Position numbers and translations under genes: made by a program
Source: Rhododendron vialii
Taxonomy: Eukaryota; Streptophyta; Magnoliopsida; Ericales; Ericaceae
DNA length: 64,000 nt
Reading direction: 5' to 3'
Assembly (NCBI RefSeq): GCF_030253575.1
Contig: NC_080561.1
Coordinates: forward strand, 37,371,564-37,435,563
The notes under the pieces: generated by a model
The model's database searches: none
The model's input: the letters and a program-made list of their open reading frames with translations, nothing else
Told to the model about the DNA's origin: nothing
Shown: piece after piece, positions 10,962-23,300 of the stretch
Numbering within the stretch: position 1 is the stretch's first letter
Layout: each line of letters opens with the position of its first letter

Positions 10962-11365
10962 CTTAACTATAGATACTCTATTCGCGTTTGAGAAATAATA
11001 ATAAACCTTTTGTGGTTTCTACTTTCTATGTTCGTTTCACAAATATCCAAGATCAACATTTGATTGTCAAGACATGTAATGGAATGAACCAAATGTGACT
11101 TGTATCTAAAGATTCACCATTTTTTATGGTAAAAAGGTAATAAAACCTATCTAGCTCTCACTTACATTGAATCAAAATCGCTACTGTATTTTTTACCCAT
11201 TAAAAACACAGTTTCGATAAATAAATAAATAAATAAATAAAGGTATAATTATCAATAGCCCTAATTTTATGTTTGTTTTTTGATCCGCTAATTTTATGTT
11301 TGTTGAAAGAGTTGTTATGGTCAGAAATGACAAATTGGGCCTCCATTATTTTTCCAAAAAGTTGT

Positions 11366-12000
11366 TTAACATGGTAATTGTTTTAACATGTTTTCCAAGT
11401 TCTACCTGCTGTACCCATACTTTGATAACAAACAACTCTAATTTCCCTCCAAATAATTGATCTAATCAAACACTATATATCCTTTCCAATCAATGTAAGT
11501 AGTAATAATCACAGATTCACAAAGGATTGTTCAGACGAATGGCTCCAAGCCCTATGACTCAATTCCAACATAATACAGTAACATTCAATCGAGAGGCACA
11601 TTTTCTCAGTAAACAAACAAAATCAACTGAAATGTCACAAGAGAGAGTAGATCGTATTCTCCGATCAAGATGTCCCAATTAAGACATAATGTACAACACC
11701 CTCCATATTGTACTGCAATCCGGTAGCATTCAATTGACACCCAAAATGCTGCAGCTACTTTACACCCAAATTGGGAGGAGTCACAATCATTAGTTGGAAT
11801 TAGGACTAGAGAGCCATATTTTCTTGGTAGGGCTGCAAACGAACCGAGCTACTCGCGAGTAGCTCGTGGCTCGACTCGTTAAGGATCTATTTGGCTCGAT
11901 TCGTTTAACAAAAGAACCGACCTTGAGCTCGAGTCTTAGGTTCGCCTGCTAAACGAGCCAAACTCATCACTCAAAAGCACGACTTGGCTCGCAAAACCCT
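11366..12000. repeat. Segmental duplicate of part of SAWADEE intron 1
   Basis: About 600 bases here match 17335-18040, inside intron 1 of the SAWADEE gene. Landmarks shared in order are catactttgataacaaac, gaatggctccaagccc, ttttctcagtaaacaaac, gcattcaattgacaccc and tagggctgcaaacgaaccg. This copy lacks about 200 internal bases. Its right end carries the start of an hAT-like element (about 11830). An (AAAT)n tract lies at 11218-11241. Confidence 0.8.
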
Positions 12001-12387
12001 TCCATCATGCTTTCCCTTTCAAAAGAGACAATTCATTTTGTATGACAAAGCCATCAGTAAAAATGCAAGCATGAAACTGTGATGATACCAGCCTTAAAAG
12101 AAATCTAACGAGTATCATGGGATCAGTTGACTACAACTTGAGGATAACGAACTAGCAAACTTCTCATCCATATATTTATCGGATATACTTTTGTTCTTAT
12201 AGACAGTGTACATTACTTTATAGACAGACACGCCAGACCGTGTCCATGATTCCATAGGAATTTTAGTCACGGCAGCGTCATTTCGAACTTGATTTCCCTC
12301 TCATACTACAGGGCATATTAAGCAAGATGGCAACAAAACCAAAAAAGATCAGGATTCCTACCATGTCTCCTATCCTTCCTTGCCAGC

Positions 12388-15300
12388 CTAAGACTTGTTC
12401 TGTGAGCGAGTCCGAGGGAGGAACTGAAGTCGGGGAGAACGTCTTAGTTCCTTCTTTGATGGAGTACCTTTCCTCTTCAGACTTCTACTACGTTCACCAT
12501 TGCCTGTAAAGTTTCCTGCGACATCAGACTACAGCTTCAACTTCCCATATTGTGTATGCAATTTACAATAACATGCCATGATTGTCAGCTAAATCATATG
12601 AGTAGAATAGAACAATTATATCAGAATATCCTCAGATTACTGAATGGAATGATAGCCAAAAACTCTTATATTAGCGGGTGAAGGACCCAGGACACCAGTC
12701 CAGCATACAGCTATATCATTTATAAATCAGCATAAAACCTATATTTATTGATAAGGGAATATTCTACGTCGCCAATGAACACCTTGGTCCATTCAAAAGT
12801 GTGGAATTATTGAATTGAGCAACATTGAAACTGAGACCAGCAATATCCATGATGAGGGTAATTTAGAACATCTCGAAAGCAAATGGTAGTCCACCACGTT
12901 TTGCCATGGCACTTAAATCAAAAAGACTGGAGAAGCTAGAGGAACAACCGAGTTTAACAAGGCAGCCTATTTTCATTCTCAAACTATTGAAAAATGTTTG
13001 CCCAGCCTTCTAACAATTTCAAAGGTTTCATTGCAAGTCCTTGTCTCTAACAGTTTCAGAGAAGAGCTGAAATTAGATAAACACCTTTTAAAAATCTTCT
13101 CCGAAAAGAAAAACCACGCACTCACACTGCATCCTTACATAAGCTGATGGCTGTCGAATCCACATTCTGCTAATATCAAAGTACTCTATTGTAACAATCC
13201 GTTGGAAGTCCAAATGTTGATCCTGGGTAAATAAATTGGAGTGGCGTACCCCATTGTCATGGGTGAGCTCTCGTGATTGTTACTTCCTCAAATATGCAAT
13301 ACATAATTAAGGGCCATGTAGTAAATCAAAATAATCAGATTTGTAAAACAACACAGTTAAAATTGAACAGATACGCAATTTCAGGTAAAACAACACAGTT
13401 ATACACCAAATCTTTCGGTACATGTAGAGAACCTTCAGTTTTTTCAGTGGCCTTCACCACACTGGACATCTTTCCTCCATTTGGATTTTCCTCAATATGG
13501 GGTGAGTCACCCTCAGCTTCAAGTGATGAAGAGGACCAGTCTGTAGTTTCCAATACAGAGCTCTTGGCGCCAGCGACATTTCCTTCAAATGAATTCAACT
13601 TTGTGTTTCGTCCTAACGTATCCGCTTCTAGTCCTTGTGTTGCTTTCAGTGACTTAATCCCATTCTCCACATGAACTGCTGAACGAGTAAACCTGTTCCT
13701 GCTAGTTGAATTCCTTAAACGATTCCTCTCAACTTCATGCATCTTATTGCATTCCTCTTTTTGCCTTAGGGTATTCATATCATGAGTAGGTAATAACTCA
13801 ACCACAAAATCATTTCGTGAAGTTGCCAATTTCTCATCTTCCAATGCAGACCGTTCTGGGACTGCAAAGTCTGCAATGATATGTTCAGAATAATCTTTGA
13901 CAGAATGTTTACCCGATTTATGCTCTTCCATTATATGTTTAGCCTCCACATCCTGAGGTTCTTTAGCTTTACAAACTGACAAACAAGTAAACCTTTTTGG
14001 GCTGGTTGAAGGCTGTAACTTCTGTTCATGACAACTACCATCTGGAATCCCTGCACCTTTCTTTATTGCTGAACGAGTTAGCCTAGTTACTTTAGGAGGC
14101 TGGCTTACCTTCGTTTTGGATACTGTGCATGCAAAACTGGCCCTAGAATCAGGAAGTTGTGAGGTATTACTTCCAGCTCCCTTCTCCTTCGCCAACCTTA
14201 TGGAAGAAGCACCCATCACCATAAATTGAGTATTTCCTGAAGCACTAATGGTTGAGATGGGCGAGTTTCCATCTTTATTTGTCTCTGGTTTCAATGGAAC
14301 TGAGGTAGCTATTTGAGGCATTTTTGACATTAATGATGCAAAAGCAGCACGACCAGCAAGTGGATGCAATGGAGGCCGGCATTTCGACAGCTCCTCTTGG
14401 ATGGATGGAGCTGGTGGTGATGGATCCTTCGCTTCCATTCCTATTTGCAAATTTTTTGCGCTCCGAGTAGTTCTCTTCAAGTGATTATCGCCAGGAGGAG
14501 CTTGAACATGTGACTTGCTTAATTTGGATGAACGAGCCGCCCTATACTGATTTTGTTCTTCGTAATCAACTGCATTACGGTAAGCAGATTTAATCGTAAG
14601 ATACTTGCAAAAACAAAAAATGAAAGGTCTGAAGATTCATAGCTACAGTAAGAGGAGAATACCCAGAGGTGAGATAGAAGTAAAGAAAGCAATTTTTTTC
14701 CTTCTTTTCAGTGGGCAACGCATAGGGACGATATTTATTAGTTCGGAACATGATCCTTCAAACTCATGTGAAGATATCAACCAAGGTCTCACCCTCTCAG
14801 GTCTAACCGTTTAAAATCTAAAAACTAAATCAGTTAAACAATGAGCGTCTTCAGTGCAAGTAAGATTTTATTTTGTCTCTTTGCAAGTACTAAATGTTGT
14901 GGTGGGAACATATATCAACTGGGTAATTAACAACTCATAAATAGCATAAACAAGCCATACGAGTTACAGAATTCTGATTTAAATAACAAAATATCAAAAT
15001 ATCCAAGAGGCCACATTGAAAACTAGGAGAAATGTACGGGATGACTCGATACACTTGAAACTAGGAGTCTGCAGATAGAGCCAAGTTTCACATGTAAAAT
15101 ACAAAAAGAATTTTGCAGTGAGAGAAGCTATATAGCTATTCACGGATCCAAGATGATTACAGCAGATCCCTTCTTCTTCTTTTTTTGTGATCATCAAAGA
15201 AGATCCAAGTTGATCACAATAATTTGGCACTGACTGTTCCGTTAGTGGAGCCATAATGTGCAATACTAAGCCACACTGGTTCTGAGAAATAGCAGCAATC

Positions 15301-18168
15301 TCCAGCAAATGTGACAACAGGTTATCAATTTAAATCTAACACCTTCATGCATATAAAGTGTGATATATAATAACGATACTCAATGGAGAAGTGATGTCAT
15401 GGATACAAATGCCCACCTTCCACACAAAACATAAGTTTGCCTGCAACTCTCTTCTTTGGCATATCAGTTAAACTACTGATAATCTCTCTCTGTTTCTCCA
15501 GCAATTCGCGAAGATAGATATCAAAGTCCAGGTCTGCTATGATGGGTGGTAATGGAGATGGATTGGAGCGACCCATGCTCTTCTCCAGCATAGTCAAGAA
15601 TGCTGAAACAGTTGGATGCTCATTGATGCTTTTTCTAGCCAGTTTCATGACTGAACTAGAGGGGACAGTTAATGTTTCTTTAAGGTCTTGGTGAAGCCAT
15701 CTGATCACAAAAGTACATCTGCAATGGACCTTCTTTGAGTGTCTTACCCTTAGGACCTGATAATCATTGCAATTGCAATGTCAACTGAATCTTGACGCAA
15801 AAAAGAAGCAAGAAACAGTAACACAACTTTTTACGGTAGCTGATAAAAATAACCGACTGTAACAGGATTCAAACGGATACTTGGGGGGACTAATCCGAGT
15901 TTTCTACATAGTAGAGATCATATGTACTACCCAGGAATGTCCATGGACTCTCATTTGACTTTGTTTTATAACCTATTCATGCAAAACAAGAAAAATATTC
16001 GCTAAAGAATAGTCAGCTGATTCTGTATCCTCGTTGGGGATATGATAAATCCACTTTACAAGCCTAAAACAAGTTTCATTGGCCCCACAGCTATGGCAGG
16101 ATATTTAGATCAAACAGATCCGCTACTGCTTTCATGAAGATGCTGCCAAGAACCAAGCTCATATTTTTCACCCACAATGGCAAATTATACTTCGTCTAAT
16201 CATGTTTCCTACTTATCCTCTGAGAGAGAGAGAGAGAGAGAGTACCTTTTCTACCTCAGCATCAAAGGAGAGGCTCTTAGATTGTGACTTTCGGGTGGCA
16301 AGAATATGGTCACCTTCCTGGATGTGGACACAATCATCGCCATCTAGAGGGATAGAACGAATGCGCAGACGCGCAATTGCTTCTTCTTCCCTAACTATAG
16401 TGTCTTCTGAATCGGCGTTCCCATAGTCCACAATTAGTTCGACTCCACTGGAGCTGTGCATGCAAGGTTCCATGTAGTCTTTTTAACGCTCCACATTGTT
16501 CCATTGAATATGGTAAGTTAACCATAGCAAACCAAGGCAGCTATCGAAGATTCGATTTTACTTGGTATTCAAAGATGTCTAGCATCTCTTTCTCAAATGG
16601 AATTATGAATGATAAAGTTATAGATATCGTAACGTATAGAAAATTCAAACAATAAATATGTACAACTGAAGAATTGGTGAAAATGTAGTAGTTAGATTTA
16701 CATAGTTGCCTATACGTGATAAGCAGTACCATAGGGATTTATTGCAATAATATAGTTTCCCTGACTTCTCCAATAGTTAGTCATCTAAAGGTATCAACAC
16801 ATCGACTTATTTTTTGAGGTAGGGGCTATTGCTTTGTGCAATGGAAAGAACTCAGCCTACCAAGCTGAAGAATTCGAGTTCAAGTATCCAATCTACCCTC
16901 GTTCTTAAGGGGACAAACATTGGGGAATTGCCTTATTATGTTATTGTCTATAGCATATCCATTTATGCCCAATATTTCATTAGTTACTGTTTTTTGCTCG
17001 GTTTCATCAGTTATTGTTTCCAAAACCTTCACCATAATTCAAATACCAAAAATAAGATCCTCACCATGTTTTCTTTTAAATGATTCTATTCTAAGCCATT
17101 GGTAATCCTGTATTTAATTTAGATGTGTAGGATGGTTCTGTCTTAAATGAGAAGAGGTTCCAAGGGTAGCATGTGGTTTTCAATATTCTTCTCGAAATCA
17201 TTACATTAGCTATTTCTCGTGTGGCATTCCTTGTTAGTAGATTGTTCTCTTCTAAACAATATCCTAATTTGGCTAAGATTAAATATGTTTAGACAAATTG
17301 CCCCAAATTTTGTTAGAGACACAAATCGTTGTTTCACATGGTAATTGGGTAATTGTTTTAACATGTCTTTCAAGTTCTACATACTGTACCCATACTTTGA
17401 TAACAAACAGCTCTAGTTTCCCTCCAAATAATTGATCTAATCAAACACTAATATCCTCTCCAATCAATGTAAGTAAAAATAATCCGAAAGGATGGTTCAA
17501 AAGAATGGCTCCAAGCCCGAAGACTCAATTCCAACATAATAACAACATTGAGAACATCCTCTGCGGTGCAAACGATAACATCCAATCTGCAGAACGAATG
17601 CTAAAATCAAAGTATCCAAACTCGGTGCTGCAGCTATTTCACTTTTACACGTACTTCAAAGTCACAATCATGAGTTGGAATCCGAAATAGAGAGGCAGAT
17701 TTTCTCAGTAAACAAACAAAATCAACTGAAATAACACAAGAGAGAGTACATCGTATTCTCCGATGTCTCAATCAAGACATAATGTACAAAATTGAGAACA
17801 CCCTCCATATTGTACTGCAATCCGGTAGCATTCAATTGACACCCAAAATGCTGCAGCTACTTTACACCCAAATTGGGAGGAGTCACGATCATGAGTTGGA
17901 ATTAGGACTAGAGAGCCATATTTTCTCGGTAGGGCTGCAAACGAACCGAACTAACCTCGAGCTCGAGTTTCACGTTCGCTTGCTAAAAGAGCCAAACTTG
18001 ACACTCAAAAGCACAACTCGGCTCGCAAAAACTCAGCTCGTTTAAAGAAGCTCATTAAGTAAACTATCCAGGCTCGGCTCGTTAAGGCCAAGCTCGAGCT
18101 CAAATTTCAGGCTCGTTTACGCACCTAATCCAAATAAAATAATAAACAAACGAAGCAACGAAGAACGC

Positions 18169-18225
<57 letters not shown>

Positions 18226-18701
18226 GAACCAAGCTACTTTTCGTGCTCGGGTTCGTTACGTCAAAAGTTGATTAAGATCGGTTTGTTTAGCACTTACGTA
18301 AACAACACATACATTTTTGAAACTCGTTAAGCTTCCAAATCAGGTTCAAACAAGCTACCAGTCAGTTCGTCGGCTTATGATGTGTAAAAATAATTCCACC
18401 TATTCATAATCGGTTCGTGTTCGGCTCGATTCTATAGCTCATTTAAGGTCGGCTCTTCTTATAAACAAGCTAAGGTTCAACGTATTTTGAAGCTCGTTAA
18501 GTTTTTAAACTAAGCTTGAACGAACAACTAAACTCGTTCGGCTCGTTTAGGACCCCTAAAAGCCAGAAAGCGGAATTGAAACCTGAGAGAGACACGGCAA
18601 GGGTGCCAAGAAGAGTCCTCTTTGCGCAGGGCTTCGAGCTCGACGGCGACGACGTCCGCTGCAGTAGTACTGTCATCGTTGCGATTACGAGTAGCGGCCA
18701 T
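12388..18701 (-). CDS. SAWADEE-domain protein, five exons
   Basis: I rebuilt the gene from splice phase. Exons on the minus strand: 18701-18583 (start MAATRNRNDD), 16453-16246, 15756-15417, 14569-13433 and 12503-12388 (stop TAG). All introns are GT-AG and every junction keeps frame, giving about 639 residues. The SAWADEE domain covers about residues 20-150. It includes SSWHPCRVSL, RLRIRSIPL, EGDHILATRK, SLSFDAEVEK and, across the exon 2/3 junction, VLRVRHSKKVHCRCTFVIRW, with the conserved Cys/His of the metal site. Family knowledge: SAWADEE modules read histone H3 tails (SHH1 in RNA-directed DNA methylation). This protein lacks the SHH1 homeodomain. The long exon 4 is disordered and repeats an RxTRSAV motif. 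The basic tail (LKRKGTPSKKELRRSPRLQF) looks nuclear. The donor of exon 4 (13433) and the acceptor at 12503 are the least certain choices; an alternative acceptor lies 12 bases upstream. Confidence 0.82.
16202..16246. repeat. CT/GA microsatellite directly after a splice donor
   Basis: Read on the minus strand, SAWADEE exon 2 ends at 16246 and the intron begins GTAC, followed at once by a (CT)n tract (about 16222-16241). Length variation here would sit inside the donor neighbourhood. Confidence 0.85.
16829..16900 (+). mobile_element. Weak tRNA/SINE-like remnant in SAWADEE intron 1
   Basis: An A-box-like gtgcaatggaaag is followed about 33 bases later by a B-box-like attcgagttcaag. No cloverleaf could be drawn, so this is at best a decayed tRNA-derived SINE. 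Confidence 0.25.
17335..18040. repeat. Duplicated block in SAWADEE intron 1
   Basis: This block matches 11366-12000 just downstream of the same gene. It also contains an internal older duplication: the stretch from about 17543 to 17720 is a diverged copy of about 17787-17935 (both run from ttgagaaca through gctgcagcta to gagttggaat and gagaggcag or gagagccat). It has no coding potential. Confidence 0.75.
17932..18560. mobile_element. hAT-like non-autonomous element rich in gctcg words
   Basis: It starts tagggctgcaaacgaacc, a common hAT MITE terminus, and is built of repeated gctcg/cgagc words. The right end (ggctcgtttaggacccct) is a degraded inverse of the left. A (GA)n tract interrupts it at 18175-18221. 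No intact 8-bp target duplication was found. The right end comes within 25 bp of the exon 1 boundary at 18583. Confidence 0.55.
18175..18221. repeat. (GA)n microsatellite
   Basis: A pure GA tract of about 44 bases in intron 1 of the SAWADEE gene. Confidence 0.95.
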
Positions 18702-20300
18702 TGTTGGACGACTGGAGAGAGTGATCGAAGGTCTGAAAACCTCCGAAATTCCAGAGTCGAATTATGTCACGCTGTGGAGAGACTGTTGGGACTTGGGGAG
18801 TGGGGCTGTTCTAGCGTGCGCGTATTTCGCGGGAGCAGCTCTCTGGTCCCGATGGGGTTTCCACGTCCTACTGGGCTCCATCGTTGGTTATTGCTGTAAT
18901 ATGAACCGTGCATTTTGTATAACTCGTCAAATAGTGTGTTCACGTACTACATCAGCTTTATCATACATTCATACGTAAATCAAAATTTGATTTTCGGTTT
19001 ATAAAACAGATTGTCATGCACATTTTAACTTAAAATTTATTTGACAAAATTCACGCTGTCCATTTTATAAATTAAAATTTAATTTTTATATAAATATGAA
19101 TATTCGATAAAATTGATTTTTCGCATAAATGCATTATTTTGCGAACTCTACCAGATGAACGGTTCAGATTACTTCAATGAACGCACAGAAGGGCCCACAA
19201 ATGGCAGTGGCAAAAATCTCACGGTTTTCACCTCAACTGGACGGAACTCACCCTCTTTTATTTTGTACCCGTGTTAAAAATAGGGGACACAAATAGAAAT
19301 ACCGTATGGATATATCATATGGTCTACACCAAATATTAACGTAAAATCTGTGCTATGCACGGACAAGAAACAATGACCCAGTGCTATTTTAGTGATTTGA
19401 TTAATAAAACAATTTGCATTCTTAAGTGTGAATCTTGACATATTTTGAACCTGTGCTATATTAGTGATTCGATTAATAAAACAAAATCTAACCATATATC
19501 ATATATGTAGTCATCACCAAGAAAGATATACACTCTATCAGACCCCATTCCATCAACAATTTTTTCACTTTTTCTACTATTTTTGATTTGTCCTTATTTA
19601 AATTTTTTTTCATATTTGTTAATTTTACGACTCACTTTTTTATTTTGTCGATTCGTCTAAAAATTCAAATAAGAACAAAACTCTAAAAAATCCTAAAAAG
19701 TTCCAATTGGAACAAGGTCTCAATCTCAATGTAGTCCTTTAACTCTCCCTTCCTGCTACAGCCAAAATTCAAAACTCAGCTTTGGCCAATGCATATTGAT
19801 TCGAGATCTCTTCACACCACTAATCATCCTCTTACCGGACCATCATTATCGGTAAAGGGTCTCTACTCATTTTCTCTTCTGATGTATACTGTTATCAATG
19901 AAATGTTACTTTCTTTGCAAAAAAAAGAGTCTCTTCTAATTTTTTTTAAAGTTGAGAAGCCGAAATGAGAGCCCGTATGTACTACAAAGCTTACTACTAC
20001 AAAAAAATCATAGGCTGAAAAAACAAACAATTTGAACTGAATCCAACTAAGATCCAATTATTATGATTGATCAGAAAGTAGAATAATGTTACAAGTGTTG
20101 CAATTACACTAGCAATTTCAGCTAGTTATTGCATTCGTGACAAAAACTATATGAAGATTAGGAAAGAATAAAGCAAGAAATACAAAAAATAAACAAGGGA
20201 AAACACTGCCACGACCCTATAACCGATGGACATAATTGAAGGGAAGAAAAAAATTGTGACTCCGTGAAATCACAGTGAACAAGAATAGGTTCTCTTTCTT
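18702..20300. other. Intergenic: SAWADEE promoter side and prenyl synthase 3' flank
   Basis: 18702-18900 is GC-rich and is probably the SAWADEE 5' leader and promoter (minus direction). 19000-19150 is extremely AT-rich. 19555-19690 holds a short member of the ttcgtct foldback family also seen at 612. Nothing else is recognisable. Confidence 0.5.
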
Positions 20301-23300
20301 CTACTTTGTCCTGGTAGTAACCCTATGGGTTAGATCCACCAGGGCCCGCCTTGATATTCGAACATCCTCATCGTCACTCTCCGGAAGAGAATCGATTGCA
20401 GCAGAGCCAAGGGTGGCGTGCTTTGCCGCTAGCTCTCGCGTTCTCTGCATTCCCCGGCTCTTACCAAGGTAATCAAGAGCCTGCAAATTCAAATTGAATA
20501 TGGTATTCCACAGGTGAAAAATCTGGTAGGTTAATTTATGCAAAGCCAGTTTCCACAATCAATTAAACAAATAATAAATATAATTCCCGACCCTGAGCAG
20601 ATCTTTCAACACAATCGCTAATCGGAGTCATGATAACTCTGGTGTAAGAAGCCTATTAGAACAAGTGATATTTCTAGAAATTCAGCAGATTTGTGAAAAG
20701 GAAGGAAAACGAAAGCAAGGGAAATCCTGTGGTATAACAAAAAAAAAATTACCGACTCATTTTAATTTTTGTTATCATCCAGCATACACATCTTTCGTTA
20801 TCTTTTCCCTTTAAGTTTCTTTTCCATACACAAATCTAGGTGTTATGGTGAAGTGTTAATTGTAGAGAAAAACCACATTGTACAGATAAAATAGCACTAG
20901 AAGAAAAGTAGTTCAATTCAAGCGAGGATAGGAGGGAGGATGGTACCACAAACAAGGAATTGCTGGGCGTGTACATATGCACTGGGGTTAGTTAAACGAT
21001 ACATGCACAAATGCCCGTGTACGTATAGTATGCTGTTATCTTTGACGTGTCCATTCCATGCTACATGGATCATGCACATTATGTTCTGTACACTGTACCA
21101 AGAAACTTACAAGATCCACATCTGAGGGGTTGTGGAATCCCCGATCAACAACTGCTCGCAATTGTGGGAACTCCTCCATAGCATACAATATGGGAGCTGT
21201 TATAATTCCCTGCAGAAGATTTAAAATTTGCAACAGTTATAGTTCGAAATTCCCATTGGCATTCTTCATTCATATGCTATCACCGTAGGCTAAAATTTCA
21301 TAGGAAAGCAAGTAAATCATTTGACAAATTCAGTGACATGTACTGAAAACGGAAAATAGAAACCCCTGTTCTTGATGGGTAGGCCATGTCCAAATGCAAA
21401 CTTATATGCAATAGGAGATCTATTTATCAGTGTTCGCACATAGTCAGTAATCCGAAAGATTAGGAGACAACTTTGTGATAAGTTCAAAAAATTAACGCAT
21501 CAAGGGTGCATTGAAAGCAATGAGAAACGTGTGAACATGGCGAGCTTTCATCACCACCACCACCCACTGCCATCACCACATTCTCTCCACCACATCAAGA
21601 GTCATCACCTCTCTCCATCACTATCAGCTTTGCTATAATAACCACCACCTCCACTACAACAGCCACCAACTCTCCACCACCATGACCCACCACCGCTACA
21701 ACGAACCCACTTCTTCTCCACCACGACTACACCACTGGCTACCGTCATCACCACCAGCACCATGCCTCATTGCCGCCATCCTTCCACCACCACCTTTTCT
21801 ACAACCACGATCACCACCTTCTTTCTACCACATCAACACATGCAGTCACCACCTCTGCTACAGCCACCACCGCCCGTGACCACCATCTCTCCATCACACC
21901 CACCACATGCAGTCACCACCTCTCCAGCACCACCCCTGCATCACCATCGTCTCACCACCACCCCACTACCTCCATCACAAACACATGGCAAACATTAATA
22001 AAACTGAAAGAGTAATTAAAAATAATGTACATAATCTATTGATTGTTATATTAAACTATATTTTAACTCCACTCTGTTTTTTTATCAAACAGCTTCTCAA
22101 CTTTAAAAAATTCAGCATTCAAATTTCAGCAGTTAATTTTAAGCTTTAGTTTTCAATTTTCAGCTTTATCAAACGGCACCCAAGTGCATTTATGGGAGAA
22201 AAAAAATAGTGGGAAATTTTTTTGCCTGTCTCTCTATCTGAAGTATCCCTCACCGATTGTCTGACAATATGCAAAGGACGGAATATCAGTGAAGCATACT
22301 AAGTCACCAATGTTGAAGAAAGATAAACGGAAAAGCAAAAGAAAAGGGCCAGGGAGAGAGAAGTCTAGCAAGGTTTATGGCGGTGAATAAGTTTACATGG
22401 GCAAACTCTCAAATTTCTTTTGCTGCTTTCCACCATCTTCCCATCCCAATGGGAAATTTTTCAACAAATCCTGCGTCAATGCAGCAAGTTTCACAACCCA
22501 AATTTTTTCAACAAATCCCGAAACAGTTTTTAAGGTACTTTTCCATCAGTATACTGTCTACAGTTCCAGAGTTTAGTTGTTCAAAGCGCCATTGAGGCCA
22601 CCACTGATCAAATAAGGCATGGGATCAGCTAAAAATGTCATGTCTCTTTGCTCTCTGAAAGAACCAGCTCAAAGTCTAATTTTTATTTATTATTATTATT
22701 CTTTGCTAGAGCTACAACAAATTTTCAACAAGGGAAAAGATATAGAGAACAATAAAGATTCAACTATGTAGCTAAATGAACTAAACTGTAAATTTGTTTC
22801 CCTTCAGAAGATGGAAAACTTCTAAAAAACGTTGAGGATACGTATAATACCTGCACATGCATTTTTCCAGTAAACAGAAGGAATACAAATTATGCAGCAA
22901 TCACGCAAAGAAAAGTTATGGAAAACTTCTCAAAAATGTTGACGATACGTATAATACCCACACATGCATTTTTCCAGTAAACAGAAGGAATAGAATTATG
23001 CAGCAATCACGCAAAGAAAAGTTAACTTACATGACGGATGTCAGATAATGAACCCTTTCCGAGGGAAGTTGACGTGCCAGTGAAATCAAGGATGTCGTCT
23101 ATTAACTGAAATGCCAATCCCTGGGGAGAAGAAAGGATAGATGCAGAAAACAAGTTGGTTCAAAGGTAAAAGAGAAAAGTACTCCCTATGCAAGTTGGGC
23201 GAGGGGCAATTAAGATGCCATTGACACTTCATAACATTGCATTCATACTTCATAACATGCCATTCACACCAGAATGTCAGGATTACGCTGTCTTCTGGTG

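Noticed and set aside
13273..13674. 133-codon plus ORF
   Set aside because: Antisense to SAWADEE exon 4.
14994..15317. 107-codon minus ORF between SAWADEE exons 3 and 4
   Set aside because: Exons 3 and 4 join in phase without it, and it lacks family resemblance; treated as intron.
16829..16900. Possible tRNA gene
   Set aside because: Box-like motifs exist but no acceptor or anticodon stem pairs convincingly.
18516..18978. Plus-strand ORFs of 127 and 118 codons
   Set aside because: They are antisense to SAWADEE exon 1 and its leader, which read correctly on the minus strand.
21682..22015. His/Pro/Thr-rich ORFs in three frames
   Set aside because: Produced by the CAC/CCA repeat within an intron.
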